Below, piece after piece: positions 41,649-50,620 of a stretch of 64,000 bases of DNA. The number at the start of each line of letters is the position of its first letter. Position 1 is the stretch's first letter. Both the position numbers and the translations under genes were made by a program. This DNA is from Microbacterium sp. Yaish 1. Lineage in GTDB: Bacteria; Actinomycetota; Actinomycetes; Actinomycetales; Microbacteriaceae. The notes beneath the pieces were generated by a model. The model saw only the letters and a list, made by a program, of their open reading frames with translations. It was not told where the DNA came from and ran no database searches. Where the stretch lies: the NCBI RefSeq assembly GCF_002245215.1, contig NZ_NPMR01000001.1:1795593-1859592 (forward strand), written 5' to 3'.

Positions 41649-43181
41649 GTGGGCGAGGACGCCGGCGCGGCGCGGCCCGCGACGCTCGAAGCCCGCGGCT
41701 GGGGGTGGCGCTATGCCACACGTCGCGCGTGGGCCGCGCGCGAGATGACGTTCCGGATCGACGCCGGCGAGCGGGTGCTGCTGCTCGGAGCATCGGGATC
41801 GGGCAAGTCGACGCTGCTGCAGGGCCTCGCCGGTGTGCTCGGGGGAGCGGACGAGGGCGAACAGGAGGGTGCGCTCCTCGTCGACGGTCAACCGGCGGCG
41901 GACGCCCGGGGCCGCGTGGGGCTGGTCCTCCAAGACCCCGACAGTCAGACGATCCTCGCGCGGGTGGGCGACGACGTCGCCTTCGGATGCGAGAACCTCG
42001 CCGTGCCGCGCGACGAGATCTGGCGCCGCGTGCGCGCTGCTCTGGATGCCGTCGGGCTCGACGTCCCGCTCGACCGGTCGACCGCCGCGCTGTCGGGAGG
42101 GCAGAAGCAGCGCCTCGCGCTCGCGGGCGTCGTCGCGATGCAGCCGGGCGCGGTGCTGCTCGACGAGCCCACGGCGAACCTCGATCCGGCCGGTGTGATC
42201 GATGTGCGGGACGCCGTCGCCCGCGCGCTCGACGCCACGGGGGCCACCCTCGTCGTGATCGAGCATCGGATCGACGCGTGGCTCCCGCTCGTCGACCGGG
42301 TCATCGTCCTCGCACCCGGCGGCGGCGTCGTCGCGGACGGCGACCCGCGGACGGTGCTGACCGAACGGGGCGCGGAGCTGGCGGCCGCGGGGGTGTGGGT
42401 GCCCGGCATCCGTCCGGTCCTCCCGCCGCGGCCGGCGACCTCGCCCGGTGACGCGCTGCTGTCGGCCGACCGCCTCGTCGTCGGGCGCACGGTTGGCGTG
42501 CCGGTCGCGGGCCCCCTCGACCTCGACCTGCGCGCCGGTGAGGTGCTCGGCGTCGTGGGGCCCAACGGCGCCGGCAAGTCGACCCTCGGGCTCACGCTCG
42601 CGGGGCTGCTCCCCGGGCAGGGCGGCGCCGTGCGCGCGGCGGACGAGCTCGCGGCGGGCGCGGCTCTCGTCCGCCGCTCTCGGCGACGCGACCGCGCGGA
42701 CCCCGCGGACCCCGCGGCGTGGACCTCGACGGCGCTGCTGACGCGGATCGGCACCGTGTTGCAAGAGCCGGAGCACCAGATTTTGCGCTCGTCGGTCCGC
42801 GACGAGCTCGAGGTCGGGCCGCGCGCTCTCGGGCTCGAGGACGCCGAGATCGCGGCGCGCGTCGACGAGCTGCTCGAGCGGCTCCGGCTCGCCGCGCTCG
42901 CCGGGGCCAACCCGTACACGCTGTCGGGCGGCGAGAAGCGCCGTCTCACCGTCGCCGCGATGCTGGCGGCGCGTCCCCGGGTGGTGGTCCTCGACGAGCC
43001 GACCTACGGTCAGGATGCGCGCACCTGGTCTGAGCTGGTCGCGATCATCGCCGCCCTCCGCGACGGAATCGACGATCGCGGCCCGCGCGGGGTCGTCGCG
43101 ATCACGCACGACGACGCCGTGCTCGACGCCCTCTCGGCACGCCGGTTCGCGCTGGCGGCGTCCGCGGGAGTCGGCGCATGA
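41649..43181 (+). CDS. ykoD: ECF transporter ATPase with two ABC domains (YkoD)
   Basis: A 510-residue fused A-component ATPase for the YkoEDC thiamine/HMP importer. Domain 1 has Walker A GASGSGKSTLLQ, signature LSGGQKQRLAL and Walker B AVLLDEPTANLDP; domain 2 has GPNGAGKSTLGL, LSGGEKRRLTVAAML and VVVLDEPTYGQD. Both sites look active. The GTG at 41649 lies two bases after the ykoE stop and the stop overlaps ykoC by ATGA. An Arg/Asp-rich insertion (ADPADPAAW) lies in the second domain. Confidence 0.93.
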   Translation: MGEDAGAARPATLEARGWGWRYATRRAWAAREMTFRIDAGERVLLLGASGSGKSTLLQGLAGVLGGADEGEQEGALLVDGQPAADARGRVGLVLQDPDSQTILARVGDDVAFGCENLAVPRDEIWRRVRAALDAVGLDVPLDRSTAALSGGQKQRLALAGVVAMQPGAVLLDEPTANLDPAGVIDVRDAVARALDATGATLVVIEHRIDAWLPLVDRVIVLAPGGGVVADGDPRTVLTERGAELAAAGVWVPGIRPVLPPRPATSPGDALLSADRLVVGRTVGVPVAGPLDLDLRAGEVLGVVGPNGAGKSTLGLTLAGLLPGQGGAVRAADELAAGAALVRRSRRRDRADPADPAAWTSTALLTRIGTVLQEPEHQILRSSVRDELEVGPRALGLEDAEIAARVDELLERLRLAALAGANPYTLSGGEKRRLTVAAMLAARPRVVVLDEPTYGQDARTWSELVAIIAALRDGIDDRGPRGVVAITHDDAVLDALSARRFALAASAGVGA

Positions 43182-43969
43182 CGGCCGTCGCGCAGCCCGC
43201 GGCCGTCCGTCGCGGGGTCGCGGCGCTCAACCCCGTGGCGAAGCTGCTGGCTGCGCTCCTCATCGCGCTGCCCCTGGTCATCACGATCGACCCGGTCTCG
43301 GCCGGCGTGGCTCTGCTCCTCGAGCTGCCGCTCCTGCTCGCATCGGGCGTCGGCTGGCGCCGATTCTGGATGCGGACGCTGCCGCTGTGGATCGCCGCAC
43401 CCGCGGCCGCGGTCACGATCTCGCTCTACGGGGAACGGAGCGGAGCCGAGGTCTTCGCCTGGGCGTTCGTCCACGTCAGCGAAGGATCTCTCGCGCTCGG
43501 ACTCGCGGCCGCGCTCCGCGTCCTGGCGATCGGGCTGCCGGCCGTCGTGCTGTTCATCACGGTCGACCCGACCGACCTCGCCGACGGGCTGGCCCAGATC
43601 CTGCGCCTTCCGGCGCGATTCGTCATCGGGGGACTCGCGGGGATGCGGATGCTCGGCCTGCTCGCGGAGGACTGGCGCGCCCTCGCACTCGCGCGACGGG
43701 CGCGCGGGGTGGCCGACGCCGGACGGCTGCGGCGCGCTCTGGGGATGGCGTTCGCGCTGCTCGTGCTCGCCATCCGGCGCGGTTCCGCCCTCGCGACGGC
43801 GATGGAGGCGCGGGCCTTCGGTGCGCCCGCGCGCCGCACGTGGGCGCGGGAGTCGCGGCTCGCGGCATCCGATGTCGCGGTCATGGCGGGCGGGCTCGTG
43901 ATCTCGGTCACGGCGGTCGCGGTGTCGGTCGCGGTGGGCGCGTTCCACCCGATCTTCGGGCCGTCCTGA
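43178..43969 (+). CDS. ykoC: ECF transporter transmembrane component (YkoC)
   Basis: A 263-residue T component that couples ATP hydrolysis to the S subunit. About six membrane helices, with the two coupling Ala-Arg-Gly-type motifs ARRARGVA and EARAFGAP in the cytoplasmic region. ATGA overlap with ykoD. The stop codon lies in a 16-base tandem duplication (43961-43988), so the C-terminus may have been altered by it. Confidence 0.92.
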   Translation: MTAVAQPAAVRRGVAALNPVAKLLAALLIALPLVITIDPVSAGVALLLELPLLLASGVGWRRFWMRTLPLWIAAPAAAVTISLYGERSGAEVFAWAFVHVSEGSLALGLAAALRVLAIGLPAVVLFITVDPTDLADGLAQILRLPARFVIGGLAGMRMLGLLAEDWRALALARRARGVADAGRLRRALGMAFALLVLAIRRGSALATAMEARAFGAPARRTWARESRLAASDVAVMAGGLVISVTAVAVSVAVGAFHPIFGPS

Positions 43970-43988
43970 GATCGGCCCGTCCTGAGAT
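43961..43988. repeat. 16-base-period tandem duplication at the ykoC stop
   Basis: CCGTCCTGAGAT occurs at 43961-43972 and again at 43977-43988. The first copy carries the end of ykoC including its TGA stop; the second is untranslated, immediately before the convergent regulator gene. Confidence 0.65.
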
Positions 43989-43994
43989 GGGGCG

Positions 43995-44975
43995 TCAGGC
44001 CGCTCCGACCGTCGTCTCCGCCAGCCGCCGAGCGAGCGCCTCCTCCACGACGAGCTCGGTGATCAGTCCCGCCGCGAGCGCGCCGCGCAGCGCGTCGAGC
44101 TTGGTGAGGCTCGACACCGCGCACAGGCGACGGGGGATGCGGCGGATCGCTTCGAGCGACGGGCCGCTCGAGCGGGCGTTGAGCTCGATGCCGGTCGCCG
44201 AGCCGTCGATGCGGTAGAACACCGTCGCGCAGTCGCCGACGACGCCGTCGCGCAGCAGCGAGCGCAGGTCCTCGCCGGTGAGGTAGCCGCCGGCGTAGAC
44301 GTGCGACGGGACGTCGGCGTGAGGCGAGCCGAGCCCGAAGACGAACACCTGAACGCGCGACTGCGCGTCGAGGACGCGCCGGATCGACCGTTCGCGCCAC
44401 AGCAGCTGCTTGGTCAGCGGGTCGTCGAACAGCGCGGGCACCGGGAACTGCTGCACGTCGGTGCCGAACGCCTGCCCGAACCGCTCGAGGATCGCGCCGG
44501 AGTACGAGATCCCCGACGTCGACTCGTTGGCCGCGCCGTTCATCTGGACGATCTGCGAGTCGTGCAGCCGCTTGGTCGGTAGATGGCGGGCGATCGCCGA
44601 CACCGTGGCTCCCCACGCGATGCCGATGCTGGCGTCGGGGTCGAGGGTCGACGACAGGACGTGCGCCGCCGTGCGCGCTGTGCGCTCGAGCCGTTCGGCG
44701 TCGTTCGTGCGCGGGGGCGTGCTGACGACGTGAACCGAGATGCCGAAGCGCTCGGACAGGCGCCGGGCCACCACGGAGTTCGCCTCGTGCGGCGAGTGCA
44801 CCGTGATCTCGACGAGTCCGATGTCGCGAGCGTGAGCGAGCAGGCGCGACACGGACGAGCGCGAGAGCGCCATCTCGGACGCGATCTGATCCATCGTGCG
44901 GTCCTGGACGTAGTACAGCTGCGCCGCGCGCAGCGCGTCCCGTGTGCGTGCCTCGGCCTCGGCATCCGCGCTCAT
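43995..44975 (-). CDS. SorC/DeoR-type sugar-binding regulator of the glycerol genes
   Basis: A 326-residue repressor with an N-terminal helix-turn-helix (AAQLYYVQDRTMDQIASEMALSRSSVSRLLAHARDIGLVEI) and a C-terminal sugar-phosphate-binding domain (GIAWGATVSAIARHL, QIVQMNGAAN, FVFGLGSPHADVPSHVYAGGYL), as in SorC-family proteins. Divergent from glpD with three near-identical palindromes between, so it very probably controls glycerol use and itself. The inducer may be glycerol 3-phosphate. Start ATG 44975 has AGGA nine bases upstream; ATG 44981 is an alternative. Confidence 0.88.
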   Translation of the reverse strand: MSADAEAEARTRDALRAAQLYYVQDRTMDQIASEMALSRSSVSRLLAHARDIGLVEITVHSPHEANSVVARRLSERFGISVHVVSTPPRTNDAERLERTARTAAHVLSSTLDPDASIGIAWGATVSAIARHLPTKRLHDSQIVQMNGAANESTSGISYSGAILERFGQAFGTDVQQFPVPALFDDPLTKQLLWRERSIRRVLDAQSRVQVFVFGLGSPHADVPSHVYAGGYLTGEDLRSLLRDGVVGDCATVFYRIDGSATGIELNARSSGPSLEAIRRIPRRLCAVSSLTKLDALRGALAAGLITELVVEEALARRLAETTVGAA

Positions 44976-44987
44976 CGTCATCCGTCC

Positions 44988-45001
44988 TGCACATTCGTGC
45001 A
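44988..45001. promoter_or_regulatory. Operator-like palindrome 1 of the glycerol regulon
   Basis: TGCACATTCGTGCA, perfect halves TGCAC-n4-GTGCA. It lies at the regulator's ribosome site, so binding would repress the regulator itself. Confidence 0.7.
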
Positions 45002-45016
45002 TCGCCGCGGCGCCGG

Positions 45017-45030
45017 TGCACGTTCGTGCA
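45017..45030. promoter_or_regulatory. Operator-like palindrome 2 of the glycerol regulon
   Basis: TGCACGTTCGTGCA, perfect halves TGCAC-n4-GTGCA, 29 bases after site 1. Confidence 0.7.
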
Positions 45031-45037
45031 TGACCGT

Positions 45038-45051
45038 TGCGCATTCGTGCG
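45038..45051. promoter_or_regulatory. Operator-like palindrome 3 of the glycerol regulon
   Basis: TGCGCATTCGTGCG, a variant of the same site, 21 bases (two helical turns) after site 2 and 46 bases before glpD. Confidence 0.65.
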
Positions 45052-45096
45052 GTGAACCCCAGTGTAGATCGGGACAGCCGTGGAAAAGGATGCAGT

Positions 45097-46815
45097 ATGA
45101 CCGAGTCGACGCCGACCACCCGAGCGAACATCCGAGCCCTGCGCGAGCGCCCCCATGCCGAGGTCCTCGTCATCGGCGGAGGCATCAACGGGATCGCGAC
45201 GTTCCGCGACCTCGCCCTCCAGGGGGTCGACGTGGCCCTCGTCGAGCGCGGCGACTACGTCAGCGGCGCATCGTCCGCGTCGAGCCACATGATCCACGGC
45301 GGTGTGCGCTACCTCGAGAACGGCGAGTTCCGTCTCGTGAAGGAGTCGGTGACCGAGCGCAACCGCCTCGTGCGCAACGCGCCCCACTTCGTCAAGCCGT
45401 TGCCGACGACGATCCCGATCCACCGCACCTTCTCCGGCATCCTCGCCGCCCCGTTCCGGCTGCTCGTGACGCACGGCCGCGGCAAGCCGCGCGAGCGCGG
45501 CGCACTGCTGATCAAGGTCGGTCTGATCATGTACGACACTTTCTCGCGCGACGGGGGATCGGTGCCTCGTCACCGGTTCCGCGGCCGCCGCAGCTCGCGG
45601 ACGCAGTTCTCCGAGCTCGACGAGCGGTTCCGCTACACCGCGACGTACTACGACGCCTCGATGCACGACCCCGAGCGTCTCGCGCTCGACGTCCTGCGCG
45701 ACGGCGCACGCGAGGACTCCGCCCGCGCGGCGAACTACGCTCCGGTCGTGGGCGCCGACGGATCGTCGGTGATCATCCGCGACGACGTCACGGGAGAGGA
45801 GTTCCCGTTCACGGCCGACGTCGTCGTGAACACCAGCGGGCCCTGGACCGACCTGACCAACACCGCGCTCGGCACTCCCACGCGCTTCATGGGCGGCACG
45901 AAGGGGTCGCACATCGTCCTCGACAACACCTCGCTGCTCGAGGCGACCGGCGGCAACGAGATCTTCTTCGAGGCCGCGGACGGCCGCATCGTCCTCATCT
46001 ACCCGCTCAAGGGCCGGGTCATGGTCGGGACGACCGACATCGACGCCGACCCGAGCCGCCCCACGGTCTGCACCGACGATGAGATCGACTACTTCTTCGA
46101 TCTGATCGGCCAGGTCTTCCCCGACATCGCCGTCGACCGCTCGCAGATCGTCTACACGTTCTCCGGCATCCGTCCCCTCCCGCGGCACGACGACCTCGCT
46201 CCGGGATTCGTCTCCCGTGACTACCGCATCGAGAAGGACCGTCTCGGCGACGTGCCCGTCCTCAGCCTCGTCGGCGGGAAGTGGACGACCTTCCGCGCTC
46301 TCGCCGAGCACCTCGCCACCGACGTCCTCGAGCTGATGCGGCGTCCGCGCCGCGTTGCGACCACCGACCTCGCGATCGGCGGCGGCGCCGGGTACCCGCG
46401 CAGCGTCGCTCAGCGTCGGCGCTGGATCGAGGCCCACCGCGGTGCGCACTCGGCCGAGTTCGCCGACCGCATGCTCGAGCGCTACGGCACTTACGCGCAG
46501 GAGGTGCTCGCCGCGCTCCCGGTCGCTCAGCAGGAGCTCGAGCACGCCCCCGGCTACTCGGTCGAGGAGATCGCCTTCCTCGCCGAGCGCGAAGAGGTGG
46601 TCACGCTCATGGACCTGCTGCTGCGCCGCACCTCGATCGCCTTCGTCGGCGGTGTCTCGATGGAGACCCTCTCGGAGGTCGCCGAGGCGGCCGCTCCGGT
46701 GCTCGGCTGGGACGCGGAGACCGTCCGCGCTCAGGTCGAGGAGGCCGCGCAGGCTCTCGAACAGGCCCACCGCATCGACGTCCGCACGTCGCGCCTCGCG
46801 CCTCTCCCCGCCTGA
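45097..46815 (+). CDS. glpD: Aerobic glycerol-3-phosphate dehydrogenase
   Basis: FAD-linked membrane-associated enzyme oxidising glycerol 3-phosphate to dihydroxyacetone phosphate and passing electrons to quinone. The 572 residues carry the FAD motif VLVIGGGINGIATFRDLALQGVDVALVERGDYVSGASSASSHMIHGGVRYLENGEFRLV, and VMVGTTDIDADP and LSLVGGKWTTFR in the substrate domain, followed by the C-terminal helical cap domain. ATG at 45097 has GGAAAAGGA upstream. First gene of the glpD-glpF-glpK operon, behind three operator sites. Confidence 0.95.
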   Translation: MTESTPTTRANIRALRERPHAEVLVIGGGINGIATFRDLALQGVDVALVERGDYVSGASSASSHMIHGGVRYLENGEFRLVKESVTERNRLVRNAPHFVKPLPTTIPIHRTFSGILAAPFRLLVTHGRGKPRERGALLIKVGLIMYDTFSRDGGSVPRHRFRGRRSSRTQFSELDERFRYTATYYDASMHDPERLALDVLRDGAREDSARAANYAPVVGADGSSVIIRDDVTGEEFPFTADVVVNTSGPWTDLTNTALGTPTRFMGGTKGSHIVLDNTSLLEATGGNEIFFEAADGRIVLIYPLKGRVMVGTTDIDADPSRPTVCTDDEIDYFFDLIGQVFPDIAVDRSQIVYTFSGIRPLPRHDDLAPGFVSRDYRIEKDRLGDVPVLSLVGGKWTTFRALAEHLATDVLELMRRPRRVATTDLAIGGGAGYPRSVAQRRRWIEAHRGAHSAEFADRMLERYGTYAQEVLAALPVAQQELEHAPGYSVEEIAFLAEREEVVTLMDLLLRRTSIAFVGGVSMETLSEVAEAAAPVLGWDAETVRAQVEEAAQALEQAHRIDVRTSRLAPLPA

Positions 46816-46919
46816 CGCGCTCACAGACCCGGCGAGGCCCGACGCCGGATCACCCTCGGGCCGCCCTCTCGCACGGCGACGCCGCCGCGCGATGATTCTG
46901 CAGAAAGGTCGACGCTGAC

Positions 46920-47672
46920 ATGCACGACATCAATCTCGGGCTCTACTTCGTGTCGGAGCTCGTGGGAACGGCGATGCTGCTCCTGCTCGGCGGTGGCGTG
47001 GTCGCCAACGTCATCCTCGCCAAGTCGAAAGGCCTCGGCGGCGGGACGCTCATGATCAACTGGGGCTGGGGCCTGGCGGTGTTCGCCGGTGTGCTGGTGT
47101 CGTCGTACTCCGGCGCCCAGCTGAACCCGGCGGTGTCGATCGGGCTCCTGGTGGGCGGGAAGATCGAGTTCGTCCAGTTCCTCGTCGCGATCGCCGCCCA
47201 GTTCGTCGGCGCCTTCCTGGGCGCCGTGCTCTGCTGGCTCGCGTACCACGACCACTTCGACGCCGAGCCCGACCCGGCCAACAAGCTCGGCGTCTTCTCG
47301 ACGGGCCCCGGCATCCGCGCCTACGGCTGGAACCTCGTCACCGAGATCATCGCGACCTTCGTGCTCGTGTTCGTCATCTTCGGGTTCGCCGATTACGGCG
47401 ACATCGAGATCGGCACGCCGGGGTCGCTCGGACCCCTCACCGCGGTGCCGGTCGCCCTCCTCGTGGTCGGCATCGGCGCCTCGCTCGGCGGCCCCACCGG
47501 CTACGCGATCAACCCCGCCCGTGATCTCGGTCCGCGCATCGCGCACGCCGTGCTGCCCATCAAGGGCAAGAGCTCGAGCGACTGGTCGTACGCGTGGGTT
47601 CCCGTCGTCGGACCCCTCATCGGCGGTACGCTCGCGGCACTCGCTGCCGGCGCCCTGCTCGGCCTCGCCTGA
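46920..47672 (+). CDS. glpF: Glycerol uptake facilitator (MIP/aquaglyceroporin)
   Basis: A 250-residue six-helix channel that lets glycerol diffuse in for phosphorylation by the kinase next door. The two half-helix pore motifs are QLNPAVSIG and [12 protein letters not shown], with Asp after the second NPA as in glycerol-conducting members. ATG 46920 with GAAAGG upstream. The 104-base gap from glpD shows no separate promoter I would trust, and no clear gene. Confidence 0.95.
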   Translation: MHDINLGLYFVSELVGTAMLLLLGGGVVANVILAKSKGLGGGTLMINWGWGLAVFAGVLVSSYSGAQLNPAVSIGLLVGGKIEFVQFLVAIAAQFVGAFLGAVLCWLAYHDHFDAEPDPANKLGVFSTGPGIRAYGWNLVTEIIATFVLVFVIFGFADYGDIEIGTPGSLGPLTAVPVALLVVGIGASLGGPTGYAINPARDLGPRIAHAVLPIKGKSSSDWSYAWVPVVGPLIGGTLAALAAGALLGLA

Positions 47673-47718
47673 CCCCCTCCACCGAACCGACAACGCGAAA
47701 AGACAAGGACGTCACATC

Positions 47719-49233
47719 ATGACCGACTACATCATCGCCCTCGACCAGGGCACGACCTCGAGCCGCGCGATCATCTTCGACAAGAAGGGCTCGATCATCT
47801 CCGTCGGGCAGAAGGAGCATGAGCAGATCATGCCGCGGGCGGGCTGGGTCGAGCACGACCCGATCGAGATCCGCGACAACATGCGCGAGGTCATCGGCAT
47901 CGCCCTCGGCCGCGCCAACCTCACTCGCCACGACATCGCCGCGATCGGCATCACCAACCAGCGCGAGACCGCCGTCGTCTGGGACAAGAACACCGGCATC
48001 CCCGTCTACAACGCCATCGTGTGGCAGGACACGCGGACGCAGCCGATCGTCAACCGGCTCGCCGGTGACGCGGGCGTCGAGCGATACAAGGACATCGTCG
48101 GCCTGCCGCTGGCGACCTACTTCTCGGGCACCAAGATCGTCTGGATCCTCGAGAACGTCGAGGGTGCGCGCGAGAAGGCCGAGGCCGGTGACCTCATCTT
48201 CGGCACCACCGACACCTGGGTGCTGTGGAACCTCACCGGCGGCCCGTCGGGCGGCATCCACGCGACCGATGTCACCAACGCCTCGCGCACGCTCTTCATG
48301 GACCTCGAGACCCTCGAATGGCGCGACGACATCCTCGCCGACTTCGGGGTGCCGCGCTCGATGATGCCCGAGATCCGTTCCTCCAGCGAGGTCTACGGCG
48401 AGGCCCGTGAAACGTCGCTGCTGCGCGAGACGCCGGTGGCCGGCATCCTCGGCGATCAGCAGGCGGCGACCTTCGGGCAGGCGGCCTTCGACGCCGGCGA
48501 GAGCAAGAACACCTACGGCACCGGCAACTTCCTGATCTTCCAGACCGGAACCGAGATCGTGCGATCCGAGAACGGTCTGCTCACGACGATCGGCTACAAG
48601 CTCGGCGACGGCCCCACCCACTACGCGCTCGAGGGATCGATCGCCGTCACGGGGTCGCTCATCCAGTGGCTGCGCGACCAGCTCGGCATCATCTCGACGG
48701 CGCCCGAGGTCGAGAAGCTCGCGCTGTCGGTCGAGGACAACGGCGGCGTGTACTTCGTGCCCGCGTTCTCGGGCCTGTACGCGCCGTACTGGCGGCCGGA
48801 TGCCCGCGGCGCGATCGTCGGGCTCACGCGCTACGCGAACCGCGGGCACCTCTCGCGGGCGGCGCTCGAAGCGACGGCCTTCCAGACGCGCGAAGTGCTG
48901 GATGCCGTCAACGCCGACTCCGGCGTGGACCTGGCTGAGCTGAAGGTCGACGGCGGCATGATCGCCAACGACACGCTGATGCAGTTCCAGGCCGACATCC
49001 TGGGCGTCCCCGTCGTGCGGCCGGTCGTCGCCGAGACGACCGCGCTCGGCGCCGCCTACGCCGCGGGTCTCGCGGTCGGGTTCTGGAGCGACCTCGACGA
49101 GCTGCGGGCCAACTGGCAGGAGGACAAGCGCTGGACGCCGAACGACGACGCCCCGGAGCGGGAGCGCCAGCTGCGGCTGTGGAAGAAGGCCGTGACGAAG
49201 TCGATGGACTGGGTCGACGACGACGTCCGGTGA
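47719..49233 (+). CDS. glpK: Glycerol kinase
   Basis: Phosphorylates glycerol with ATP, trapping it for GlpD. The 504 residues include the ATP/glycerol motifs [59 protein letters not shown], and [24 protein letters not shown], all in the right order for FGGY kinases. ATG 47719 follows GAAAAGACAAGGAC. It ends nine bases before the convergent GNAT gene. Confidence 0.97.
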   Translation: MTDYIIALDQGTTSSRAIIFDKKGSIISVGQKEHEQIMPRAGWVEHDPIEIRDNMREVIGIALGRANLTRHDIAAIGITNQRETAVVWDKNTGIPVYNAIVWQDTRTQPIVNRLAGDAGVERYKDIVGLPLATYFSGTKIVWILENVEGAREKAEAGDLIFGTTDTWVLWNLTGGPSGGIHATDVTNASRTLFMDLETLEWRDDILADFGVPRSMMPEIRSSSEVYGEARETSLLRETPVAGILGDQQAATFGQAAFDAGESKNTYGTGNFLIFQTGTEIVRSENGLLTTIGYKLGDGPTHYALEGSIAVTGSLIQWLRDQLGIISTAPEVEKLALSVEDNGGVYFVPAFSGLYAPYWRPDARGAIVGLTRYANRGHLSRAALEATAFQTREVLDAVNADSGVDLAELKVDGGMIANDTLMQFQADILGVPVVRPVVAETTALGAAYAAGLAVGFWSDLDELRANWQEDKRWTPNDDAPERERQLRLWKKAVTKSMDWVDDDVR

Positions 49234-49242
49234 CGCCCGGCG

Positions 49243-49752
49243 TCAGAGCGGGAGCGCGAAGCAGACCGAGCGCGGCATCGTCTCGACGTAGGGCTCGTAG
49301 ACGGGGATGCGGCTGAACCCCATCGACGTGTAGAGCGCGAGGGACTCGGGCTGCTGGAGGCCGGTCTGGAGGATCACGCGCTCGGCGCCGTCCGCGCGTG
49401 CGGCCTCGAGCGCCACCGACATGAGTCCGCGCGCGATGCCGAGCCCGCGGAACGCGGGCACCACGATGAGCCGCTTGATCTCCCACTCGTCGCCGAGCCG
49501 GCGCAGGATGACGTGCCCCGCGGGGGCCTCGTCCGCGCCGGTTTCGGCGACGAGGGCGATCAGCGTCGCGACGATCTCGTCGGGGTGCGTCGCGAGCGCG
49601 CGAGCGCGGGCGCGGCGTCGCTCCTCGGGCTCGTCGCCGTGGAAGCCGTCGTAGCGAGCGCCGAGGTCATCGTCGAGCTGTCGGCGCAGATCACGGGCGC
49701 GGGGATCGTCGTAGGGGGCGTCGATGATCCGCCAGGTCAGGTCTCGTTCCAC
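49243..49752 (-). CDS. GNAT-family N-acetyltransferase
   Basis: A 169-residue acetyl-CoA-dependent acetyltransferase. The core is EIKRLIVVPAFRGLGIARGLMSVALEAARADGAERVILQTGLQQPESLALYTSMGFSRI, with the R-x-x-G-x-A acetyl-CoA loop. GTG at 49752 is chosen because it overlaps the end of the phosphotransferase gene by 16 bases and gives a normal-length protein; translation is probably coupled. Substrate unknown. Confidence 0.85.
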   Translation of the reverse strand: MERDLTWRIIDAPYDDPRARDLRRQLDDDLGARYDGFHGDEPEERRRARARALATHPDEIVATLIALVAETGADEAPAGHVILRRLGDEWEIKRLIVVPAFRGLGIARGLMSVALEAARADGAERVILQTGLQQPESLALYTSMGFSRIPVYEPYVETMPRSVCFALPL

Positions 49753-50474
49753 AGCGACCGATAGTAGGCCAGCCGCTCCGGGTCGGGACGCACCCCGTAT
49801 GCGGCGATGAGCGCGTCCTCCCAGCCGGGACCGTAGTTCCACTCGGTGCTCATCGCGGCGACGGCGATGTCGGCCCACCGGTCGGCGACGCCGAGGGCCC
49901 CCAGGTCGACGTGCGCGAGCCACCGTCCGTCGTCGTCGACGAGGGTGTTCGGGCAGCAGGCGTCGCCGTGGCAGACGACGAGGAGGTCGGGCTCAGGCGG
50001 CTCGCGGAGGGATGCCGGCACGGCGATGCCCCGGGCCGCTGCGGTGCGCAGCCGGTGCTCGACGCCCCAGTCGAACGGGCAGCCGGCGACGGGCAGGGCG
50101 TCGTGGAGGGCGCGGAGCCCCTCGCCGACGGCGCGCACGGCGGTGGCGGGATCCGCGACCCAGCGGGGATCGACCGCCGACCGGCCCGGCAGTGCCCGGG
50201 TCACGAGCCACTCGGTGTCGCCGTCCTCACCGGTCTCGACGACCTCGGGCACCGGCGTGAACCGCCCGGCCCATCGCAGGCGCTCCGATTCGGCGCGCAT
50301 GGACGTCTCGAGGTTCCGCGGACCGATCTTGACGACGCGGCCGTCGTCGGTGCGGAACGTGAGGCCCCCGATCGCGTTGCGCCACAGCGGCGTCGCTCTC
50401 GCGCTGCGCGTGAGCCGTCGCAGCCGGGCGGAGAAGTCCGGCGGGACCGGGGCATCCGGCGGCAGCAGGGTCAC
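49737..50474 (-). CDS. Aminoglycoside 3'-phosphotransferase-like kinase
   Basis: A 245-residue protein of the APH(3')-like kinase fold. Catalytic HGDACCPNTLVDDDG (Brenner motif, H-G-D-x(4)-N) and metal-binding HVDLGALGVADRWADIAVA (DxG) are clear. It could phosphorylate aminoglycosides, but chromosomal relatives often act on other hydroxyl compounds, so resistance is not implied. GTG at 50474 lies six bases behind CAGGAT. Followed by the overlapping GNAT gene. Confidence 0.88.
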   Translation of the reverse strand: MTLLPPDAPVPPDFSARLRRLTRSARATPLWRNAIGGLTFRTDDGRVVKIGPRNLETSMRAESERLRWAGRFTPVPEVVETGEDGDTEWLVTRALPGRSAVDPRWVADPATAVRAVGEGLRALHDALPVAGCPFDWGVEHRLRTAAARGIAVPASLREPPEPDLLVVCHGDACCPNTLVDDDGRWLAHVDLGALGVADRWADIAVAAMSTEWNYGPGWEDALIAAYGVRPDPERLAYYRSLWNET

Positions 50475-50480
50475 AGGCCC

Positions 50481-50486
50481 ATCCTG
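50481..50486 (-). promoter_or_regulatory. Predicted -10 box of the APH-like gene
   Basis: CAGGAT on the minus strand, six bases before the GTG at 50474. Confidence 0.35.
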
Positions 50487-50588
50487 CCCGCCCGTCCCGC
50501 CCCGCTCGGTCTCACCCGCCGCATCCCTGCAGCGTGCCCCGACATCCGCTGCCGCCGGGCGCGGTGCCGTAGCCGGCCCCGGGCGTTC

Positions 50589-50594
50589 TAGGGT
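50589..50594 (+). promoter_or_regulatory. Predicted -10 box of the SDR/hydratase operon
   Basis: TAGGGT, followed by AAGGAG seven bases before the ATG at 50621. Here the message has a normal leader. Confidence 0.45.
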
Positions 50595-50620
50595 GGAAGG
50601 GCGAGTTCGAAGGAGAACAC

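Noticed and set aside
46816..46919. Separate gene between glpD and glpF
   Set aside because: Only short Arg-rich frames without a ribosome site. It is an ordinary intergenic gap.
49737..50474. Calling the APH-like kinase an aminoglycoside resistance gene
   Set aside because: The fold is clear, but chromosomal relatives often phosphorylate other hydroxyl compounds and no mobile context is present.
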